A stretch of 64,000 nt of DNA, from assembly GCA_016721765.1 (NCBI GenBank), contig JADKHO010000002.1, forward strand, positions 1,054,001-1,118,000. The letters run 5' to 3'. This document shows, in pieces, positions 29,101 through 34,211 of the stretch. Each line of letters opens with the position of its first letter. Within the stretch, counting starts at the first letter, position 1. This stretch comes from Bacteroidota bacterium (GTDB lineage Bacteria; Bacteroidota; Bacteroidia; UBA4408). The notes below the pieces were generated by a model. The model was not told where the DNA came from and did no database searches. It was given only the letters and a program-made list of their open reading frames with translations. The translations under genes and the position numbers were made by a program.

Positions 29101-32100
29101 ACCACCGCAGTTAAAATAAGGCTCAACGCTTCCGAAAATGGCTGGGCCGTTGGTTCGGCAAGTGCCGGTATTGAACAAATAACCACTACAGCCGGTGTAA
29201 CTACTTCACAATGGCGAGCAGTATCAGGTTCTAATGGTGCAGTATTCAACAACCTTCAAATGGTTTCAGAAAAGCGGGTAATTGTGAGTGGCAACGCGGG
29301 CTATTTTTTGGCTATGGATATTAGCAATAGTTCCAATCCGAGTTATAATGTTTGGAATTTGTATCCGGCTCAAAACTTAAATGACTTAATGGCTGTGCAC
29401 TTTTTTGATACTAAAAATGGATATGCAGTAGGTAAAAATGGAAAACTGTTTCGTTACCATTCCAATTTATCGGTTTATTCGCATCGAAGCTACTCGGGCA
29501 ATGACTGGACCCAGCCCAATTTGACAGACGAGTGGAACAGCAATCCTTCTGATATAAATATTAATTGCCTTTCGTTTTCTTCGAGAAGCAAATGCTTTAT
29601 TGGCGGAAAAAATTATTTGACCCATGCAAATTATGCGCGCGTTGCTTTGGATGAAACAGGACGATACAGCAGCCGCTTTTGGTACGACCGCTTGGGCAGA
29701 ATGGTTTTATCTCAGAATACAAAGCAATATTCCGAAAACAAAAAATACTATAGTTATACCTTGTATGATGAACTCGGCAGAATTTCGGAAGTAGGTGAAT
29801 TACATGCTCAAAATGCGCAAACCAATAACAACTTCCCTATCCGAAAAATATTTGGAGATATTGTGGACGATGCTTTTAACCCTGCAGTAATCAATAAAAC
29901 CAAGTTTGAAGAGTGGATACAATTGGTAGACAAGGTGGAAGTAACGCATACTTTTTATGACAAAGCGATTTACACTTTACCAATTAATCAAGAAAATTTA
30001 AGAAGCAGGGTTTCATCGGTTATTTTCGAAAAAGTATATGACCCGGAACATCAAAACTATGCAAGTGCATCGCACTATAGTTATGATATTCATGGAAATG
30101 TTAAAACCCTTTTGCAAGAAAACAAGGAAGTTCCGGTGGAGATGCAAAAATTCAAAAAAACAGAGTATAAATACGACCTGATTAGTGGGAAGGTAAATGA
30201 AGTTGATTATCAACGCAATTATTCAGATCAGTTCTACCATAAATACGATTACGATGCCGATAATCGTTTAACCGAAGTTAAAACAAGCCGCGATAAAACC
30301 TTTTGGAGCCGGGATGCCAAATATTTTTACTACAAGCATGGACCATTAGCGCGTGTTGAATTAGGCGAAAACAAAGTACAAGGAATTGATTATGCTTACA
30401 CCTTGCAAGGATGGATAAAAGGGGTTAATAGTAATCAGTTGCTCCCATATAACGATTTAGGTCACGATGGAATATACAATAGTCCTCTTGACGAACACCC
30501 TCAAAATCGTTATGTTGCCGCCGATGTTTTTGGGTATACCTTAGGATATTTTGAAGGAGACTACCATTCTATTGACAGAACAATGCGTGAGCAGGACACG
30601 TATTTTGAGTTGTATACACGAAATAATGCGATACCCTATCATGTTAGTAATTTATTGGATGCCAGGCATAACTTATATAATGGAAATATAAGTCACATGG
30701 TAACTTCACTTATGGAGCCTGTTCAATTTTTAACCGGTAATCGAGAACCCTACAATATTCCAAAGTATATTTTGGGCTCAGCCTACAATTACGATCAATT
30801 GAACCGTTTAATTAAAACCAATTCCTTCAGTAATCAAAACGGATTGTTTTGGGAATTTTCGAACAACAATGGACTTACAAGTAATGGTTCCATGTATAGT
30901 AATATTTTTAGTTATGATGCCAATGGAAACATTTTAACACAAAGCCGCAATGACGAAACCGGAACTACTTTTGATGACCTAGAGTATGGTTATAACAAAG
31001 ATGCTAGCACAAATCTTTTACAAAACAGGTTATATCATATTAAAGAAAATATTTTACCCTATAAAAGAGTTGATGACATAGATGGTACCGGAATTTTTAA
31101 AACCGATCACATCAATGACCAAACACCCTATAAATATGATGAATTAGGAAATTTAAGATTTGATGAAGAAGAAGAAATTGAAAATATTGAGTGGACGGTT
31201 AGTGGAAAAATAAAGCAAATTATTCGCCCGCAAGGTAGTACAAAGCATAACTTGAGTTTTGATTATGACCCCAGTGGCAACCGCATTGCGAAGCACGAAA
31301 GTGATAGCTACAATAATTTTATTCAAAGTACTTATTACACGCGCGATGCCCAGGGTAATATAATGGCAACTTATGCAAATAAACTCAACACAGTAACCGA
31401 AACCGAAAGTTTTAAATTACTCGAGCATGATATTTATGGAAGCAGCAGGTTGGGAACAGATATTACCCCTATTGAACTGATAGGAAATGCAACCCCTTTT
31501 GGCGATTACTCGCCGGAAGAATTAGAAGCAATAACCCTTGAAACCGAAAGCAGTACCTATTCTAATTCGAATACCTTAGGACTAAAACAATACGAATGTA
31601 CCAACCATTTGGGCAATGTGCTGGCAACGATTACTGATTATAAAATACCACTAAGTTTTTCGGATGGTGATTTTGTGGATTATAACGAAGCCAAATTGAT
31701 TACGGCAAGCGATTATTATCCCTTTGGAGCGCCCATGCCTGCCCGAACGTTTCATGAATTAAAACCCGGAAATATTGCCATCAAAATTGACCGCCCTCTT
31801 CTATCTAGCGAGAATTTATACATTCATACAGCAGGTGGCTCAGGAACAATTGAAGTATCTGGCGGTTATCCAACAGTAGAAACCTATGTGGAGGAAATCG
31901 TTAATTATTTTATCGCAAATAATATTCCTTATACCCGGGATGGAAATACTATTTTTGTAGACAATTGGTACAACGGTATTGATAATTGGATTGATGCATC
32001 TCCTAAATTTGGATTTTTGAATGTTTCGAATGCGGAGGGGGGGGGGTATAGGTTTGGGTTTAATGGAATGGAGAAGGACGATGAAGTTAAGGGAGGTGGA

Positions 32101-32901
32101 AACTCTTATACAACACTACACCGTATTTATGACCCACGATTAGGAAGATGGTTTAGCGTTGACCCTGAAGTTGATGAATACCCAGACGAAAGTCCTTATG
32201 CGGCAATGGAGAATAATCCGATTTCCGAAACAGACCCTGACGGAGATTGCCCTTGGTGCGTTGCATTTATAAAAGGTGCTGTACAAGAATATGCCACTCA
32301 AGTGATAATGAATGTGGCAGAAGGTAAAAGTATAGGTGATGCCTTAACTGATGTTGACGGTGGTGAGATACTTGAATCTGCTGTAATTGATGGATTAACT
32401 TTAGGTGTAGGTAGTTTAGTTAGTAAGGCGCAAACGGCTGTTAAAGTAGTAAAGGCAGCTGATAAAATAGTGGATGCTGAAAAAGCTGCTGTTAAAGTAA
32501 ACAAAGTTGCTAAAACTACTGAAAAGGTTAGTAAGGTAGAGAAGAATTTAGTTAAGGCGGAAGCTAAAACGCAAAAAACTTATCAGACTTATACTAAACA
32601 ACCTAAGAATCCAAAAGATGGAGTTTACTCTGGTAAAACAAGTGGTAAGGGTACTCCAGAGCAGAATGTTGCTAATAGAGACAAAAATCATCACATGAAT
32701 GAGACTCATGGTCCAGCAAAATTAGATAAATCGTCTTCTAATTCCGATGCAATAAGAGGTAGAGAGCAAAATTTGATTGATAAAAATGGTGGGGCAAAGA
32801 AACAAAGAGGAACTTCAGGAAACACAAATAGAGGTGTAGCAGAAAAGAATAAAAATGCTCAAAAATACGATAATGCCGCTAAAAAGGAATTTGGTAAATA
32901 A
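20161..32901 (+). CDS. giant RHS/YD-repeat polymorphic toxin with Tox-URI2-like nuclease tip
   Basis: The 4246-residue protein has these parts in order. (1) A signal sequence (1-26). (2) An RHS-associated N-terminal part including SQTEYTPDNTGRIKEKGDVG...TKYLYGKPDQVQLDRMFGSE (about 478-535). (3) A long Cys-containing body. (4) A PKD domain (about 1700-1780). (5) A BNR/Ycf48-like beta-propeller (about 2230-3100) with repeated 'DGG..WT' and 'A.G..G' units. (6) YD repeats (about 3160-3950). (7) The RHS core end FNGMEKDDEVKG...YDPRLGRWFSVDP (about 3968-4015). (8) A variable tip. The tip (about 4150-4246) reads VYSGKTSGKGTPE, VANRDKNHH, AIRGREQNLID and a final FGK, the signature of the URI/GIY-YIG-fold toxin family Tox-URI2; the Glu of GREQ is the likely metal ligand. 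It is predicted to be a DNA-cutting intercellular toxin. Its immunity gene starts two bases downstream. Confidence 0.9.
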   Translation: MEHILSPQKRFLILFFFLLFQSLYATHMSFNERMKVAEDGTLVKNGDVKSIVAYSSQDPGWNSCTKYFKDRITLGVDHSCYTFIPQNYTVSVELSVTVNTCDNAQCPYTFTTVLEVNYAPFDAPTSTIIPFKDKSAYTFNHAIDYTFEVKGIQINGVGVDDLPANLFIDGDIEVDRYCDMKLAEDHLLSFTTKEVLHTGCDNVSQSSDGGEINLIWSPCLQIGGAFVCPEEYQLEWTYVNDYDISLGAYKDEGLLTYNFKNNNTRITTKENHYTISSVFEHGYVVFRVRPVGVDPEGNLNIPIYGNWSIPEAGALNDDKVYISASHEQNKNWQYAASYAEEGKRKEVINYFDGSLRAHETVTKVSSDTNTIVGQTLYDFQGRPAVNILPAPVNCNDEETIAFGFGPPLKYYVRFNKADDGSSNEFSKNYFDVDNPSSQCSTPSPLGLSDQSGASNYFSNANPNKSNFQAYVPDAETFPFSQTEYTPDNTGRIKEKGDVGRDFRLGADGHTTKYLYGKPDQVQLDRMFGSEAGDATNYKKNIVIDPNGQSSVTYLDNQGRTVATALAGDGPSDASGPILEELAEIGNANKEVIVNLLSNKSSDTLSNQVEGDSVVFSAQLLVAYKSDYEFNYSLDVPLLPESCLNTGTCFSCVYDLSIQLTDKCGNEIRPDASNQPDKLVVGGQVTVVNGVLHFNPSCSVANTIYGDNTHPPLNLYYSDLEPGEYTISKVLTVNSAARDSYVEKFLNTSYNHCLVPKTNPSVDLSGCNILDDCSGCEAALGTRNDWINTGKGTGFDYDYLMEKCLEPCKVETWCEGAYEKMLADVSPNGQYGDYTNPNEPLSVFNLGNSLPTNLDVNNNIVGQNHWKNPQVLINGTYYSNYLDPDGSISKIDLFFNGIKYIPELAYTGAPVYSDANGYYTYPQFLKNIEDFVLSWRTSWAKSLVRMHPEYEYYKYCLEIDESNKFDVKLLNAETFEEAVAANLISPASSNSTPSSVYFMTQDPYLNNGPRISLIHLYNQYSFPHDHVSQFQNRFSGYMPDIGNTGANWSMVKASAYTARCGTQYGSTAVGSCIDFGTNYNTDAALNTKIRNREWVLLKSAYLSEKRKEQMKEADLRAIAAYSGGYNGCFSNGNFDPIASGMYFFSSFPGLTAMFSPCFKYKQPCSVHYKDLYIGKKKCFMGEQDIIPEDSPTQEEVQYEIYQQTGQCPNVMHVNAFLNAIISDGKLTHAPNATPLSLSLYPEFTKELYNTVVSSTTYTPCYYSAVVSNQGSTITITIAGQTSKTIVLNLNTANSSFDWSEVTGMVNFKWISTSGSTSPFDYNITADLEVTDALGIHYTPINGSTKIDLENCTFNEVCKPNDLAKDLQKLFSALAGSSQFAYDANYNIPSPIDIGPSSYYDPFITNNIRNVLGITNSTNLKWELTFNNADPQNNRQYEIYVSSNPNKKLIIHFEDLDVACYPTIPSLYPTPNNPPTIPIQDFDPLFPSIFGFKLIKGDYLNYFKIAAFNEYGKIFTDFRGTVTLYDPNLTPPEKGIEMGACGLPLPQKCKEDAYQLKTDLFELLKDISPSIANQSSIDLTTSYKFTNLIKSYFPHGLTSTTSNFSSASADYQIEFEIQAGFNSCEFKLWSSEDLTKLTSITKLFLSGSPDNDGNYYEFNCDATFTINGIAHTGIIFGKSCLPLKECDPCFRNPPPPCIPCQNFTIHYPSSVEAGNSFTLSFDSPSYNCDLSGYTISVNYGDGSSNTSNLTHTYSGEATYEVKISISKGVDCEPVTKYIYIVSTDEIQERKRHDRAAKKVAMDSRKLIVSKEFSSLNSIPKFISTKSSSKFDKLTYPSAANERIAFKETANFSDTILQNSYSGNNQIPQGFHRLSNCEYPIGSCEDWYYCIFPEIIDNYNIWALSNNYSQIILPSFSIFQQYCECAPNYAYYLQNFYMGIWSGGIYTPPPAVELAQFPPCKDNWTWTNYVECKASHVLFDKMVAKYNAYASGGYQLTPANLGYLQIGVLPNGGIEYEETVDYLTRLNVCACVQKYAGYMYTVINTPRTITPDIFDSLKNVSLFCAKKPTLVCVPEPADQTASSPISIPEVDPCEEQQLHIAGLNNDEAYKKYILFQKNKITSAYNRHCLHALHEKLNERYFDKEYHYTLYYYDQAGNLVRTVPPEGVRLLSTSTEFDAVKDDRENNTHNFSTSHTLYSTYEYNSLNQLIRQSIPDHDKMDVFELTLPNGLDSRLEINSTQFVSTNKGYLTGYATIDNIERGMLYTTDDGGLNWTLVSNTVTTDLKKVQRVVENKDYLFAIGNHGIVLRSTDGHNWDMIPLYSKVYDPGLPLSVPSNVTEIGLNDLYFKDEYIGVIVGDLGLVFYTTDGGVNFQLGAGIPADENITSVKMDYLENWYATANKNGLGSVYISTDGGHTWTRENNYQSPNLEKLSFISNTEGFAAGDDGTLLKTINGGTTWDFIESKTAGNFMDVYFYNATLGIAIQKNSNGLNQLWKTSNGGNDWTLFSNATDHYNQLYFKAGDAYGYAVGSNSKLVHISLNPFVLSNISIIPSNLDITASYPFVATTTYTDMWIGTADGRFGYLQNVNGGNVVCSIYNSNTNLNFKSIICSSNNSNEFLALSTSGELYKNELLLGSLTGNSIYSDINDIQEYSNYVYGYCATTQTMVELNKTNLSFNNNLSSHYNGSIKSFISLNNSHMMLASGTAGAILEMNKQSGDIVPKSSDNINPLELEDIYISPDNPPFKMVVGKDGMVLYQSERGAPWNVLTEGIVNDIKAINFTDHEIGLMAGNGGKIWRIAKPTINTNLATEVLNVPSNNNLNDIVLSTNYKAYACGNNGTILYFNDYTNPNNAPILAGLQPANCNFSGLCFKKDLSSIISVGNGSSIFKYAGNAGMQLKNIFPVKLNEVNFSSLLDGYVVGDYSFIRYTNSGASNWQSVPNNIDFYNTNVIAVTAFKAAKARILQNSGNSLKLNGTNFVSGSSLATTAVKIRLNASENGWAVGSASAGIEQITTTAGVTTSQWRAVSGSNGAVFNNLQMVSEKRVIVSGNAGYFLAMDISNSSNPSYNVWNLYPAQNLNDLMAVHFFDTKNGYAVGKNGKLFRYHSNLSVYSHRSYSGNDWTQPNLTDEWNSNPSDININCLSFSSRSKCFIGGKNYLTHANYARVALDETGRYSSRFWYDRLGRMVLSQNTKQYSENKKYYSYTLYDELGRISEVGELHAQNAQTNNNFPIRKIFGDIVDDAFNPAVINKTKFEEWIQLVDKVEVTHTFYDKAIYTLPINQENLRSRVSSVIFEKVYDPEHQNYASASHYSYDIHGNVKTLLQENKEVPVEMQKFKKTEYKYDLISGKVNEVDYQRNYSDQFYHKYDYDADNRLTEVKTSRDKTFWSRDAKYFYYKHGPLARVELGENKVQGIDYAYTLQGWIKGVNSNQLLPYNDLGHDGIYNSPLDEHPQNRYVAADVFGYTLGYFEGDYHSIDRTMREQDTYFELYTRNNAIPYHVSNLLDARHNLYNGNISHMVTSLMEPVQFLTGNREPYNIPKYILGSAYNYDQLNRLIKTNSFSNQNGLFWEFSNNNGLTSNGSMYSNIFSYDANGNILTQSRNDETGTTFDDLEYGYNKDASTNLLQNRLYHIKENILPYKRVDDIDGTGIFKTDHINDQTPYKYDELGNLRFDEEEEIENIEWTVSGKIKQIIRPQGSTKHNLSFDYDPSGNRIAKHESDSYNNFIQSTYYTRDAQGNIMATYANKLNTVTETESFKLLEHDIYGSSRLGTDITPIELIGNATPFGDYSPEELEAITLETESSTYSNSNTLGLKQYECTNHLGNVLATITDYKIPLSFSDGDFVDYNEAKLITASDYYPFGAPMPARTFHELKPGNIAIKIDRPLLSSENLYIHTAGGSGTIEVSGGYPTVETYVEEIVNYFIANNIPYTRDGNTIFVDNWYNGIDNWIDASPKFGFLNVSNAEGGGYRFGFNGMEKDDEVKGGGNSYTTLHRIYDPRLGRWFSVDPEVDEYPDESPYAAMENNPISETDPDGDCPWCVAFIKGAVQEYATQVIMNVAEGKSIGDALTDVDGGEILESAVIDGLTLGVGSLVSKAQTAVKVVKAADKIVDAEKAAVKVNKVAKTTEKVSKVEKNLVKAEAKTQKTYQTYTKQPKNPKDGVYSGKTSGKGTPEQNVANRDKNHHMNETHGPAKLDKSSSNSDAIRGREQNLIDKNGGAKKQRGTSGNTNRGVAEKNKNAQKYDNAAKKEFGK
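32037..32046 (+). repeat. G10 homopolymer tract at the RHS core junction
   Basis: Ten consecutive G bases lie in an AT-rich gene and encode E-GGG-Y just before the conserved RHS core motif FNGMEKD. Gain or loss of one base would truncate the protein before its core and toxin tip. Such tracts are typical of slipped-strand phase variation, though chance cannot be excluded. Confidence 0.8.
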
Positions 32902-32903
32902 TT

Positions 32904-33383
32904 ATGGCAAAGCAAAGAATAACAGAGGGTTCAATTATAGAAATCAATATTGAAAATCAATATTATGTGTATGCTCAAATACTAGTAAAAGGTCTTGGTT
33001 ATGCCTTTTTTGATTATAAATCAAAAGAGAAATTGACAGATTTTTCTATTCTTAGACAATCTAAAGTTTTATTTATTGTGATGGTTTATAATGATGTTAT
33101 AACGCAAGGGAAATGGCTCAAAGTGGGTAAGTTAGAAATCAGAGAAGATTTAAAAAATCAACCAATGAAATATATTCAAGACGCTATAAATCCAAATAAT
33201 TTTGAATTATACAATCCAAACACAGGAGAAGTAATTAAGGCGACTAGAGAGCAGTGTGAAGGATTGGAATGTGCTGCTGTATGGGAATCAAATCATATTG
33301 AGGATAGAATAAGAGACTATTACTTAGGCGTGCCAAATATTTGGCTTAAACTACTTGAAATTACCCCCCACACACTTCATTAA
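32904..33383 (+). CDS. probable immunity protein for the RHS nuclease toxin (Imm26-like)
   Basis: This 159-residue cytoplasmic protein has no signal peptide. It begins two bases after the toxin stop, the standard place for the cognate immunity gene. The N-terminus (RITEGSIIEINIENQYYVYAQILVKGLGYAFFDY) resembles the 'G.i..I.l.ng.y.yaqil' start of Imm26-type immunity proteins. The C-terminus (HIEDRIRDYYLGVPNIWLKL) is acidic-aromatic. It should bind and block the URI nuclease tip in producing and kin cells. The immunity role follows from position; the exact family is tentative. Its 3' end overlaps the convergent TPR gene by 23 bases. Confidence 0.7.
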   Translation: MAKQRITEGSIIEINIENQYYVYAQILVKGLGYAFFDYKSKEKLTDFSILRQSKVLFIVMVYNDVITQGKWLKVGKLEIREDLKNQPMKYIQDAINPNNFELYNPNTGEVIKATREQCEGLECAAVWESNHIEDRIRDYYLGVPNIWLKLLEITPHTLH

Positions 33384-33939
33384 TATGTAATTGCGCTTTA
33401 TTAGAACCAAGATTGAGAGCCTTATGAAGATCGTCACAAGCTTGTTTATTTTTTTTAATAGTGGCGTAGAGTAAGCCTCTCATAAGGTAAGCCTCGGTAA
33501 AATTAGGGTTTATGGTAATGGCTTTAGAATAAAAATTAACAGCCTCATTTGTTTTATTAGTAAACTGAAAAACAGTAGCTTTCAAAAAATAGGCTTCGGA
33601 ATAGTTGGTATCATTAGAAATAGCATTATCAAAATTAGTTAAAGCCTCGTTGTATTTATTTTGCAACATTAAACAAGCACCACGTTTGCAGTAATATTTG
33701 GCAATAGGGTTTAAAGCAATAGCTTTTGAAAAATTAGCAAAAGCTTCGGTATATTTTTTTTGTTGCATCAACTGTTCTGCTTGCTTACAAAACAGTTCAT
33801 CTTGCTTTGGGTTACTACTCAAATACCCCACCAACAGTGAATCATGAGTCTTTGCGCTGTTATTTAAATTTATAGAATTTTGAGCCGCTCCAAAAAAACA
33901 AATTGATAAAATAATGCTAACAATAAAAGAAATTTTCAT
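33361..33939 (-). CDS. secreted TPR-repeat protein
   Basis: This 192-residue protein has a signal peptide (about 1-19). Four TPR units follow (about 45-180): AEQLMQQKKYTEAFANFSKAIALNP, GACLMLQNKYNEALTNFDNAISND, ATVFQFTNKTNEAVNFYSKAITINP and a final one ending QACDDLHKALNLG. TPRs mediate protein contacts; no catalytic domain is present. It converges on, and overlaps by 23 bases, the immunity gene. It is therefore not part of the RHS operon, and its transcript could interfere with immunity expression. Upstream lies a MITE-like element. Its partners are unknown. Confidence 0.8.
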   Translation of the reverse strand: MKISFIVSIILSICFFGAAQNSINLNNSAKTHDSLLVGYLSSNPKQDELFCKQAEQLMQQKKYTEAFANFSKAIALNPIAKYYCKRGACLMLQNKYNEALTNFDNAISNDTNYSEAYFLKATVFQFTNKTNEAVNFYSKAITINPNFTEAYLMRGLLYATIKKNKQACDDLHKALNLGSNKAQLHINEVCGG

Positions 33940-33970
33940 AAAGCTTTAATTTATATTGTTTAATACTCCC

Positions 33971-34183
33971 CTCTCGTGCAAGTCTGCCAACTTGTGCGTT
34001 ATTGTATTTCAATTCGCAAGGGCACAAGTTGCCAATTCAAAAAATAACAAGAGATTATTTATATCAGTGCGAACGATTATATGTAAGCTAATGGGTAAAT
34101 CTTTATGTTAAACTTCTTGACTAAGAAAATAGAGTCCTTGGAAAAGAATTAATTAAACACGCAAGTCATAGGTTTGCGCGAGA
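33971..34183. mobile_element. MITE/REP-like palindromic element A
   Basis: The element starts with CTCTCGTGCAAGTC and ends with the inverted form (TTTGCGCGAGAA). It also has an internal small palindrome (GCAAGTC...GACTTGTGC-like). Its last ~110 bases (AACGATTAT ... TTGGAAAAGAATTAA) align with 46897-47010, showing a dispersed family of at least two members. No transposase is encoded, so it would be mobilised in trans. It lies between two minus-strand genes. Confidence 0.65.
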
Positions 34184-34211
34184 AATATAAATGGTATAAT
34201 TCAATTCTGCA

